Source of the DNA: an uncultured Anaerolineaceae bacterium | GTDB lineage: Bacteria; Chloroflexota; Anaerolineae; Anaerolineales; Anaerolineaceae | Length of the DNA stretch: 5,745 bases | Reading direction: 5' to 3' | NCBI GenBank assembly: GCA_937907495.1 | Contig: CALESS010000575.1 | Coordinates: forward strand, 1 to 5,745 | Shown: positions 1 to 5,721 of the stretch, piece by piece | Layout: each line of letters opens with the position of its first letter | Position numbering within the stretch: the stretch's first letter is position 1 | The notes under the pieces: model-generated | Database searches by the model: none | Seen by the model: the letters and a program-made list of their open reading frames with translations, nothing else | What the model was told of the DNA's origin: nothing | Made by a program: the position numbers and the translations under genes

Positions 1-341
1 GCCTTGCGATCCAGGTCACCGCGTTTTTTCTCCGCAATTTTCAGGTTTTCCATTACGGATAAGTTACGGAAAACCGCCCGATGCTCCGGTACATAGCCGA
101 TGCCTAAATTGGCGATATCATAGGCCCGTTTGCCCTGCACCTCCAGCCCGTCAAAGATTACCTTGCCGTGACGCGGCGGGGTAAGCCCCAGGATGGATTT
201 GAGGGTCGTCGTCTTGCCTGCTCCGTTGCGGCCCAGCAAGACGGTGATGCTATCCCGCGGGACGCTGATGGATACCCCCTCGAGGATGTGGAACTGACCG
301 ATAAATGTATGGATGGAATCAAGCGTGAGGATAGGCTCCAC
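1..341 (-). CDS. livF: Branched-chain amino acid type ABC transporter ATPase LivF (partial, N-terminal half)
   Basis: Cytoplasmic ATPase subunit of a HAAT-family importer, pairing with LivG to drive uptake through the LivH/LivM-type permeases. Reading begins at a GTG (341) directly after the livG TGA, with an AAGGAGG ribosome binding site 5 bases upstream inside the end of livG, so the two ATPases are translationally linked. The 113 visible residues contain the Walker A motif GRNGAGKTT (residues 37-45) and the Q-loop region GIGYVPEHRAVF (80-91), followed by NLSVMENL. A Glu after VP in place of the usual Q-loop Gln is normal for LivF and separates it from LivG. The ABC signature, Walker B and H-loop lie beyond the left edge, since the family is about 235 residues long. 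Family assignment is secure; the transported substrate is unknown. Confidence 0.93.
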   Translation of the reverse strand, partial: MEPILTLDSIHTFIGQFHILEGVSISVPRDSITVLLGRNGAGKTTTLKSILGLTPPRHGKVIFDGLEVQGKRAYDIANLGIGYVPEHRAVFRNLSVMENLKIAEKKRGDLDRK

Positions 342-1133
342 TCAGGCCTCCTTCTTTCCGGTAATATCGCCGTACAATGCCCCCAGGTAAGCATCCTGGA
401 CGGACTGGGTATTGGAAATTTCGCGCGGCGTGCCCTCCGCCAGCACATTCCCCAGGTGCATGACGGTAATGCGGTCTGAAATACTCATTACCATGTCCAT
501 GCGGTGTTCCACCAGGACGATGGTCTTGGTACCCAGGCTGCGAATTTTCATAATAATCTCCAACAGGGCTGGCACTTGCTCGCTGGACATGCCAGCGGTA
601 GGCTCATCCAGCAGCAACAATGCCGGATCTGAAGCCAGCATGATGCCAATTTCCAGCTTGCGCTTCTCCCCGTGTGAAAGGTTCAACGCCAGCGCAGATT
701 CCCGGCCGCGCAAGCCGACCAGGTCCATCACCTCTTCCGCCTTGAGGATGTATTTCTTCAAATCACTCACGGATTTAAAGAGGTTCAAATTATCGTTCCC
801 CATTGCCTGGGCAGAGAGGCGGATATTCTCCATCACACTGAGGGTGGGGAAGATGTTGGTGATCTGGAATGAACGGCCAATGCCCTCGTGGGCGATGCGG
901 TGAACCGGCAGATGGGTGATGTTGCGGCCCTTAAAGATCACCTCGCCGCGGGTGGGACGGAGCACCCCCGAAATCATGTTAAAGAGGGTGGTTTTGCCCG
1001 CCCCATTGGGGCCGATGATCGAGTGCAGACTGAATTCCTGGATGGCCAGACTGACATCATCCACAGCTACCAATCCGCCAAATTCTTTGCGTAAATGTCT
1101 CGCTTCGAGAATGGTTTTGTTTTCAGACTCCAT
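342..1133 (-). CDS. livG: Branched-chain amino acid type ABC transporter ATPase LivG
   Basis: Complete 263-residue ABC ATPase of a HAAT (LivFGHMK-type) importer, acting at the inner face of the cytoplasmic membrane. Visible motifs in order: A-loop region around F18, Walker A GPNGAGKTT (41-49), Q-loop Q90 in GIGRSFQ, signature LSHGEKRKLEIG (152-163), Walker B LLLLDEP with catalytic Glu (D176, E177), and the switch histidine H210 in LVEHRMD. The insertion between Q-loop and signature (about 103-135) and the EGTPREI end are typical of LivG rather than LivF. Length matches the family (about 255). The ATG at 1133 has AAGGA 7 bases upstream. All catalytic residues are present, so it should be active. 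It lies 127 bases after the receptor gene and abuts livF, with no gap. Substrate specificity cannot be judged from an ATPase. Confidence 0.95.
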   Translation of the reverse strand: MESENKTILEARHLRKEFGGLVAVDDVSLAIQEFSLHSIIGPNGAGKTTLFNMISGVLRPTRGEVIFKGRNITHLPVHRIAHEGIGRSFQITNIFPTLSVMENIRLSAQAMGNDNLNLFKSVSDLKKYILKAEEVMDLVGLRGRESALALNLSHGEKRKLEIGIMLASDPALLLLDEPTAGMSSEQVPALLEIIMKIRSLGTKTIVLVEHRMDMVMSISDRITVMHLGNVLAEGTPREISNTQSVQDAYLGALYGDITGKKEA

Positions 1134-1204
1134 CCAGTTATCCTTGTTGAAATAAAAAGATTATGGCAGTTCGCCCGCGGCCCAAAGACCGGAGCGATGA
1201 AGGT

Positions 1205-1240
1205 TTGGCAGGTAAGGGTGTTGCCACCCTTACCCGCCAA
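1205..1240 (-). other. Intercistronic stem-loop with GNRA tetraloop between receptor gene and livG
   Basis: In the minus-strand transcript this forms an uninterrupted 16-pair stem: 5 pairs, one G-U wobble (1235 with 1210), then 10 Watson-Crick pairs, closed by a GCAA (GNRA) tetraloop at 1224-1221. On the opposite strand the wobble becomes an A-C mismatch and the loop becomes UUGC, so the fold is best in the sense RNA. No U-tract follows it in the sense direction, so it is not a normal intrinsic terminator for the operon. A T5 run (1241-1245) does follow it on the plus strand, where it could stop antisense transcription. Known precedent: stem-loops after periplasmic receptor genes protect the upstream mRNA and raise receptor level over ATPase level. 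That role here is inferred. Confidence 0.7.
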
Positions 1241-1260
1241 TTTTTCAGCTTACACCAGTG

Positions 1261-2634
1261 TTACTTGTTCATGTCACAGCGAGAAGCATAGTCGCCGGTG
1301 AGCGTGCAGGGGATATCCAGTTCGTTGTATTCGCTGACGTAAACGGTTTCGAAGAACTTGTAATCGTTGACGCCATCACCATCGGAATCGGGATTGACGT
1401 TGACCAGCTTGAGGATGTTCATCGGCTGTTCGCAGACATGATCGCCGGGGCGGATGTGGTAGGTGCCCTTGGGGCCATCGAACATCAGGCCTTCGAGGGC
1501 GGGGATCATCGCATCACCGCTGGCATCACCGCCGGTCTTCTCCAGGGCAGCAGCCAGGGCGATGGCGGAGGCCATACCACCGGCAGTGAACAGATCCGGG
1601 GGCTCATTGAAGAGTTCCAGGTGGCGGGCCACGAGGAAGTCATTGACGGGGTTGCTGGGGACGGTGTAGTGGTAGACGTTCAAACCAACCGTGCCGATGG
1701 CGTTGCCGTAGACGGCAGCAAAGGAGGCGTTATCGCCGAAGCCGGTCGAAACGGTCATATCTTCCAGGGTGCCCATGTCGGTCAACTGTTGGAAGAGCGT
1801 AACATACCCGATGCCAGACCAGGTCAGGAAGAGGCAGCCCGCGTCCGAGTCCATCGCCTGCTGAATGTAGGCAGTGTAATCGGTGGTTTCTGCGGGAGCG
1901 GGGATGGGGGCAACCACTTCGCCGCCATACTTGCCGACTGCAAATTCGAGGGCTACTTCGCTGCCCTGCCCGAAGGCATTATCAATGTAGATATGGGCAA
2001 ACTTGGTGCTGACGTTTTCCACCAGGTACTTGGCGATCACCAGGGTGTCATCATAACTGGTGCGGGAGGTGCGGAAGACATAGGGATTGAAGTTGGCGCC
2101 CGTCGTGAAAGCAGAAGCGGCGGGGTCAATCATCAGGATCATTTTGTTTTCCAGGGCCACGGTGGTCAGGGCAACCGCAACGGCGGAGCTGACAGGTCCC
2201 TGCAGGATTTCAACGCCGTCTTTTTCGATCAGCTCACGGGCCAGGGCAACACCCTTATCGGGCGTGAGTTCGTCATCCTTGACGATGACTTCGACCGGGC
2301 GGTTGGCGATGATATAGCGGCCTTCCGAGTCCATCTTGCCGCCGGAGGCGTATTCCAGGCCGAGCTGGAAGCCGCGCTGCTGCTGCAAGCTATAGAGGGC
2401 CATGGCGCCGGAGGCGGAGGTGATCTGGCCGATCTTCAACACGGGGCCCAACGGAACTTCGGTGGGGGCAGCGGTCGGGGCTTCGGTCGGAACCTCGGTG
2501 GGTTTATCCATCGGGGCCTGGGTGGGAACCGCGGTGGGTTCAACGGTGGGCTCCGCGGTGGGGGTGGTGCAGGCTGCCAGCATCATGCTGGCGAGGACGA
2601 GCACGGTGATCATGGTAAACAGCTTCTTCATCAT
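1261..2634 (-). CDS. LivK-like substrate-binding lipoprotein of an ABC importer
   Basis: Extracytoplasmic receptor (periplasmic-binding-protein type I fold, Peripla_BP_6/HAAT family) that captures ligand for the adjacent LivGF transporter. The 457-residue product starts with a lipoprotein signal: basic MMKK, a hydrophobic stretch (about 5-18) and lipobox LAAC with acylated Cys at 22. A Pro-Thr rich tether (24-62) follows. The binding domain begins near VLKIGQITSASG (65-75), where such receptors start with a first beta strand and ligand-contact Ser/Gly loop. The family features GVEILQGPVSSAVA (140-153) and YIDNAFGQGSEVALEF (216-231) are visible. A DSDGDGVND loop (416-424) near the C terminus resembles a calcium-binding loop. 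There are two adjacent ATG codons; GGAGG lies 2 bases before the first and 5 before the second, so translation may begin at 2631. The ligand is unknown: amino acids, amides and aromatic or other organic acids are all used in this family. Confidence 0.93.
   Translation of the reverse strand: MMKKLFTMITVLVLASMMLAACTTPTAEPTVEPTAVPTQAPMDKPTEVPTEAPTAAPTEVPLGPVLKIGQITSASGAMALYSLQQQRGFQLGLEYASGGKMDSEGRYIIANRPVEVIVKDDELTPDKGVALARELIEKDGVEILQGPVSSAVAVALTTVALENKMILMIDPAASAFTTGANFNPYVFRTSRTSYDDTLVIAKYLVENVSTKFAHIYIDNAFGQGSEVALEFAVGKYGGEVVAPIPAPAETTDYTAYIQQAMDSDAGCLFLTWSGIGYVTLFQQLTDMGTLEDMTVSTGFGDNASFAAVYGNAIGTVGLNVYHYTVPSNPVNDFLVARHLELFNEPPDLFTAGGMASAIALAAALEKTGGDASGDAMIPALEGLMFDGPKGTYHIRPGDHVCEQPMNILKLVNVNPDSDGDGVNDYKFFETVYVSEYNELDIPCTLTGDYASRCDMNK
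2449..2565 (-). repeat. Degenerate 12-base repeats encoding a Pro-Thr tether
   Basis: Residues 24-62 of the receptor are built from an xxPT unit about 4 residues long (for example AEPT, VEPT, AVPT, EVPT, EAPT, AAPT), seen in DNA as repeated GGTGGG/CGGTGG-type words on the plus strand at roughly 12-base spacing. The segment joins the lipid-anchored Cys22 to the folded domain and is presumably an extended, flexible spacer. Such repeats tend to vary in copy number between strains. Confidence 0.75.
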
Positions 2635-2696
2635 TTCCTCCAGAAAATTTGTGATATAGCGATTATAGAACCGATTAGAAAACGGGTGTTTCTCAT
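2631..2696 (-). CDS. Possible 21-residue leader ORF overlapping the receptor start
   Basis: An ATG at 2696 opens a 21-codon frame reading MRNTRFLIGSII and ending IFWRK. Its TGA overlaps the first ATG of the receptor gene as ATGA. The peptide is hydrophobic with basic ends. A GGAG lies 11 bases upstream, a rather long spacing. It would be translated only from transcripts that start upstream of the probable receptor promoter, because the TATAAT at 2662-2667 lies within it. The region is AT-rich and the frame may be chance. No family is recognised. Confidence 0.18.
   Translation of the reverse strand: MRNTRFLIGSIIAISQIFWRK
2637..2641 (-). promoter_or_regulatory. Ribosome binding site of receptor gene (bears on start choice)
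   Basis: GGAGG followed by AA and then ATGATG. The spacing is 2 bases to the ATG at 2634 and 5 bases to the ATG at 2631. The latter is closer to the optimum, so the mature start may be one codon downstream of the longest frame. Confidence 0.75.
2662..2667 (-). promoter_or_regulatory. Probable -10 box of a promoter for the receptor/liv block
   Basis: A perfect TATAAT occurs in an AT-rich gap 28 bases before the receptor ATG. Transcription would begin near 2655, leaving a short leader that holds the GGAGG. No good TTGACA is found 16-18 bases upstream; the best hexamers there (for example AACACC) match poorly. Such a promoter would either be weak or need an activator. The position is sensible, between the enzyme block and the transporter block, but the call rests mainly on one hexamer. 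Confidence 0.45.
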
Positions 2697-2755
2697 AATT
2701 GTCTTATCTCCGGTTATAACTGCCTCCTTTCATCCACCGCCGGTTGGCGGGATAT

Positions 2756-3160
2756 TCAGGTCGTTGAGGCTGCGGCTACTACCAACACGGCCTGACCGGT
2801 GAGTATCTGTTTTCGAGCTTGATTGAAGCAGTCTGTCTTGAGTGTTACCAGACGCTTCTCCGGCTGCCAGGTGATCACTTCCACCCGGGCGGTCAGGGTA
2901 TCTCCAGGGTTGACGGCAGCCAGGTATTCAAATTGCTGGCTGAGCAGGGTGCTCCCCGGGCCGGGCAGGCAGATGTTGAGCAAGCCATTAATCAGGCTGC
3001 CAATCAACACCTCCTGGCCGCTCCACTGCCCGCTGGAACCGATAATGGGTTCTCCGCAGGCTGGCGGATTTTCCAGCACAAATTGGTGGATGACAGTCAG
3101 ATCTCCTTCTGTCACCACCCGCTCTACACTGACATGCTGCCCGACCCAAAAATTCACCAT
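2756..3160 (-). CDS. MaoC-like hotdog-fold protein lacking the hydratase dyad
   Basis: A 134-residue single-hotdog protein of the MaoC dehydratase-like type. Visible family features: VGQHVSVERVVTEGD at the N terminus (6-20), the central helix region IGSLINGLLN (53-62), LPGPG (65-69), a QFEYLAAVNPGD strand-turn (76-87) followed by TLTARVEV, and a C-terminal GQAVLVV strand. Active R-specific enoyl-CoA hydratases carry an SGDxNPxHxD motif after the first helix. Here that place reads FVLENPPACGEP (27-38), with no Asp or His, so classical hydration is unlikely. It may be an inactive partner subunit, an acyl-CoA binding protein or a thioesterase-like enzyme. The ATG at 3160 is preferred over an upstream TTG at 3172 because GAGG lies 6 bases before it. 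The TTG start would add four residues and overlap the hydrolase stop. It is 8 bases downstream of the hydrolase gene and surely co-transcribed with it. Confidence 0.8.
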   Translation of the reverse strand: MVNFWVGQHVSVERVVTEGDLTVIHQFVLENPPACGEPIIGSSGQWSGQEVLIGSLINGLLNICLPGPGSTLLSQQFEYLAAVNPGDTLTARVEVITWQPEKRLVTLKTDCFNQARKQILTGQAVLVVAAASTT

Positions 3161-3163
3161 CTT

Positions 3164-3170
3164 CTCCCTC
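3164..3170 (-). promoter_or_regulatory. Ribosome binding site deciding the hotdog gene start
   Basis: GAGGGAG overlaps the hydrolase TGA (3171-3169) and precedes the ATG at 3160 by 3 to 6 bases depending on which core pairs. The alternative TTG start at 3172 lies upstream of this site and has no clear Shine-Dalgarno of its own. The arrangement also implies translational coupling with the hydrolase. Confidence 0.65.
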
Positions 3171-3972
3171 AATCCCAGTTCTGCAGGGCAAAGCCCAGGG
3201 TTAATGCATTAAAAACAAGCGGGTTTTCCATGCACAGGGCATGCCCCGCACCCGGCACAACCGCCAATTGTGCCCCGGGGATGCCGCTGGCAATGATCTC
3301 GGAATAGCGGCGGGGCTTGAGGATATCCTGCTCCCCCACCATCACCAGCGCCGGGGCGGTGATGCGCGGCAGGTTGGTGGTCAGGTTCAACTTCATAAAG
3401 CAGGCAATCAGCTCCTGCAGGGCGGTGAAATCCAGCTCACTGTAGCGGCTGGCCGCCGCCGCTACCGCTGCCCGGTTGGCAGCCATCCAGCCATCGGAGA
3501 AATTCCAGGGGGCGGTGACCTCGAAAAGCCGGCGGGGGTCTGCCGCTCTGGCTGCTTCTGCCCAGGTACGGACGACGCCCTCCAAAACCGGGTCCACCTG
3601 GCTGACAGCGGAGCTTAAAATGAGCGCCCGGGTACGCTGGGGAAATTGCAGGGCAAAAGCCATGCTGATCTCTGCCCCGTAGGAGATGCCGCCGATGATG
3701 GCCTGGGGAATGGATAGTTTATCCAGCAGGGCCGCCAGGTCCATGGCGTGCAGGGTCATGGTATAGGGCCCGACGGGGTGCTCCGAGCGCCACATGCCGC
3801 GGCAATCATATAACAACACGCGCAGATGCCTGGCAAGCCCCGGCAGATTGAACCCCCAACTGGCGGTGGACATCAGAATACCGTTGGAAAGCACCAATAC
3901 GGGCGTGCCTTCCGTCTGCGGTCCGTGCAGTTCGTAGTAGAGTTCAACTCCATTGGCTTCAATTCGCGGCAT
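3169..3972 (-). CDS. Alpha/beta hydrolase, 3-oxoadipate enol-lactonase-like
   Basis: A 267-residue cytoplasmic alpha/beta hydrolase with no signal peptide. The N terminus MPRIEANGVELYYELHGP is characteristic of the family and supports the ATG at 3972, even though the upstream sequence has only a weak ribosome binding site. The catalytic triad is visible: nucleophile S97 in the elbow GGISYG, D216 in VGEQDILKP, and H244 in GAGHALCMENP. The oxyanion loop reads LSNG (28-31) rather than HG, as in PcaD-type enol-lactonases, and DCRGMWRSE (56-64) replaces the usual RGHGxS segment. Residues 125-195 form the variable lid, which sets specificity. Likely reactions are hydrolysis of an ester, lactone, thioester or C-C bond of a carboxylic substrate; the exact one is not readable. 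It follows the DUF35 gene by 56 bases and precedes the hotdog gene by 8. PcaD itself is not claimed because no other beta-ketoadipate gene is present. Confidence 0.88.
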   Translation of the reverse strand: MPRIEANGVELYYELHGPQTEGTPVLVLSNGILMSTASWGFNLPGLARHLRVLLYDCRGMWRSEHPVGPYTMTLHAMDLAALLDKLSIPQAIIGGISYGAEISMAFALQFPQRTRALILSSAVSQVDPVLEGVVRTWAEAARAADPRRLFEVTAPWNFSDGWMAANRAAVAAAASRYSELDFTALQELIACFMKLNLTTNLPRITAPALVMVGEQDILKPRRYSEIIASGIPGAQLAVVPGAGHALCMENPLVFNALTLGFALQNWD

Positions 3973-4028
3973 GTCTGGTCACTTTCGGCTTACTCCACCA
4001 TCCGGGGTGGTTTGCCAAGGCAGGTCTT

Positions 4029-4445
4029 TCAGGCGGCGGGTTTGAAGCCAAGGAAGGTCTTTTTGGCTTCGCCTTCGCCCCGCTCAATGAACACAACTTC
4101 CAGGGGCATCCCAATCTGGATTGATTCCGGCTTGCTGACATCCACATCCATAATTTGGGCGCTGATGCGCGGGCCTTCTTCGGTTTCCACAATTCCCACG
4201 CAATAAGGATTCTTGCGGTCGTAACCGGCGTTGATCATGGCGGTGGAACCGACATAAATTACCGTATAGGCAACCAATTTTCCCTTGCCAGAAAACTCCA
4301 CCCACTCCATATCCCCGGCCAGGGTCTGGGGGTCCAACATGCGGGGGGGTAAAAACACCTGTCCGCTGGAAAGTTCACGCGAGCCCAACAATTTGTGCTG
4401 GCCCAGGCCGGCGTAAAAGTCGTAACTATTGATATCAATTGCCAT
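4029..4445 (-). CDS. DUF35 OB-fold acyl-CoA associated protein without zinc cysteines
   Basis: A 138-residue protein of the DUF35 type (rubredoxin-like zinc ribbon plus OB fold) that partners with SCP-x-type thiolases and related enzymes. Family features: the N-terminal helix and LLGSRELSSGQVFLPPR (19-35), then EWVEFSGKGKLVAYTVIY (47-64) opening the OB fold, the substrate-side segment NPYCVGIVETEEGPRI (79-94), and the closing strands to LGFKPA. The normal ribbon is CxxC-x10-CxxC. Here the same positions hold E24, S27, D38 and T41, so spacing is kept but zinc cannot be bound this way. The start at 4445 has GGAG 7 bases upstream, overlapping the thiolase stop, and the gap to the thiolase gene is 3 bases. 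In known systems (archaeal thiolase-HMG-CoA synthase, BbsA/BbsB, Ltp2-ChsH2) such a protein docks on the thiolase fold and positions the CoA substrate. The same role is inferred here. Confidence 0.88.
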   Translation of the reverse strand: MAIDINSYDFYAGLGQHKLLGSRELSSGQVFLPPRMLDPQTLAGDMEWVEFSGKGKLVAYTVIYVGSTAMINAGYDRKNPYCVGIVETEEGPRISAQIMDVDVSKPESIQIGMPLEVVFIERGEGEAKKTFLGFKPAA

Positions 4446-4448
4446 GGT

Positions 4449-5711
4449 TTATCTCCGCTCAAAGATGTGCACGGTGCAGGTCTGGCCGGTGCCGCCCACG
4501 TTATGGGTCAGGCCCACGGAGGGGCTGCCGGGGAGCTGGCGTTCGCCAGCCGTGCCGCGCAACTGTTTCCAGATTTCCACGACCTGGCCCACACCGGAGG
4601 CGCCCACCGGGTGGCCTTTGGATTTCAGGCCGCCGGAGGTATTGATCGGGTGGCGGCCCGTGCGGGCAGTTTCGCCCTCTTCAGCAGCCTTGCCGCCGGT
4701 TCCCGGGGCGAAGAAGCCCAGGTCTTCTGTAGCCATTATTTCCGCAATGGTGAAGCAATCATGCACTTCGGCGGTATCCACATCATCCGGGGTCAACCCG
4801 GCCATTTCGAAGGCTTCTTTTGCCGCCAGGCGGGCGGATGGGATGGAGGTCAGAGTCGGGCGGCTGTGCAGAGCGCCATCGCTGGCCTGTCCGCTGCCGA
4901 TGATGTGCAGCGGGGCATCCGTGAAGCGGCTGGCGAGTTCATCACTGACCAGCAGCAGGGTGGCTGCACCATCCGAAACCGGGGAGCAGTCGTAAAGACG
5001 CATCGGCCAGGCCACCAGCGGATTGCCGCGGTCATCGCTCAAAAAATCAAGTTCAGTCTGCCAGGTGGGCATCGGCAGGCCCTTTTTAACCGCCGAGGCC
5101 TTGCGGGCTTCCATGATATCCGCAATGCGCATGCCAAACTGGGCCTTGTCATTCAGGGCGCCGTTCTCATGGTTTTTGATGCCCACCTTCATGAACGTTT
5201 GCGGAGTAGCACCATAAGCATGCATGTAAGCCGAGGCCATGGCGGCATAAAACCCTGGGAAGGTGAAACCCGCCGGGATTTCATAGATGGAATCTGCGGC
5301 AGTGCCGAGGGTATCCGTCACCCGTTCCGTGGGCAGGTCGGTCATTTTTTCAATACCGCCCACCAGCACCATATCATACATGCCGGAAGCAATCGCCATT
5401 ACACCCTGGCGGAGGGCAGCGCCCCCGCTGGCACAGGCATCTTCCACGCGGGTTGCCGGGCGGGGGGTGAGGCCAGCCCAATCCGCCATGATGGGCGCAG
5501 TATGCCCCTGGTTCTCAAACAGGTCACTGGAATAATTCCCAATGAAGAGCGCCTGGATATCCTTGGCGTCAACACCTTTGTCAATGCTGGTCAGCATCTC
5601 CTGGAAGGCTGTTACGAACATCTCGCGGCTGCTTCGGCAACGGAAGGTGCCAAACTTGGTCATTCCCGCACCGACGATCGCAACACCGCGGCCCAATTTA
5701 CGTCCTGCCAT
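4449..5711 (-). CDS. SCP-x/archaeal-type thiolase (acetyl-CoA C-acyltransferase family)
   Basis: A 420-residue thiolase-fold enzyme of the type that works with DUF35 proteins, rather than the FadA/AtoB type. It likely cleaves or forms a 3-oxoacyl-CoA in the cytoplasm. Catalytic elements are all visible: nucleophilic Cys93 in VEDACASGGAAL, H317 in EVHDCFTIAE (replacing the NEAF loop of classical thiolases), H367 in GGLKSKGHPVGASG, and the C-terminal THNVGGTGQTC loop (402-412). The N terminus GVAIVGAGMTKFG (9-21) is the usual first strand. Retention of Cys93 argues for true thiolase activity and against an Ltp2-like aldolase. Length fits the family (about 390-420). The ATG at 5711 is preceded by AGGAGG with a 4-base spacer. 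It begins the visible enzyme block and runs into the DUF35 gene 3 bases later. Chain length or ring preference is not readable. Confidence 0.92.
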   Translation of the reverse strand: MAGRKLGRGVAIVGAGMTKFGTFRCRSSREMFVTAFQEMLTSIDKGVDAKDIQALFIGNYSSDLFENQGHTAPIMADWAGLTPRPATRVEDACASGGAALRQGVMAIASGMYDMVLVGGIEKMTDLPTERVTDTLGTAADSIYEIPAGFTFPGFYAAMASAYMHAYGATPQTFMKVGIKNHENGALNDKAQFGMRIADIMEARKASAVKKGLPMPTWQTELDFLSDDRGNPLVAWPMRLYDCSPVSDGAATLLLVSDELASRFTDAPLHIIGSGQASDGALHSRPTLTSIPSARLAAKEAFEMAGLTPDDVDTAEVHDCFTIAEIMATEDLGFFAPGTGGKAAEEGETARTGRHPINTSGGLKSKGHPVGASGVGQVVEIWKQLRGTAGERQLPGSPSVGLTHNVGGTGQTCTVHIFERR

Positions 5712-5715
5712 AAAA

Positions 5716-5721
5716 CCTCCT
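5716..5721 (-). promoter_or_regulatory. Ribosome binding site of thiolase gene
   Basis: AGGAGG followed by TTTT and the ATG at 5711 supports this start. The remaining 24 bases to the right edge show no gene or clear promoter, so the real upstream limit of the transcript is outside the window. Confidence 0.8.

Noticed and set aside
1205..1245. Intrinsic terminator ending the operon after the receptor gene
   Set aside because: The T-run lies only on the plus-strand side. In the direction of transcription the hairpin is followed by ACCTTC, and livG and livF continue on the same strand, so sense termination is unlikely.
2736..2750. Short hairpin (CCGCC/GGCGG, 5 pairs) after the hotdog gene as a terminator
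   Set aside because: The stem is only five pairs and no T-run follows on the minus strand, so it is not a convincing terminator.
1258..2802. 514-codon open frame on the plus strand opposite the receptor gene
   Set aside because: It is an antisense shadow created by the codon bias of the receptor gene. The product is Gly/Asp/Val-rich with low complexity, has no recognisable domain, and the opposite strand has clear lipoprotein and binding-domain features.
4343..4349. Seven-G run in the DUF35 gene as a possible frameshift or phase-variation site
   Set aside because: The reading frame is intact across it and encodes the conserved Pro-Pro-Arg turn. A run of seven in a GC-rich gene is not enough evidence of slippage.
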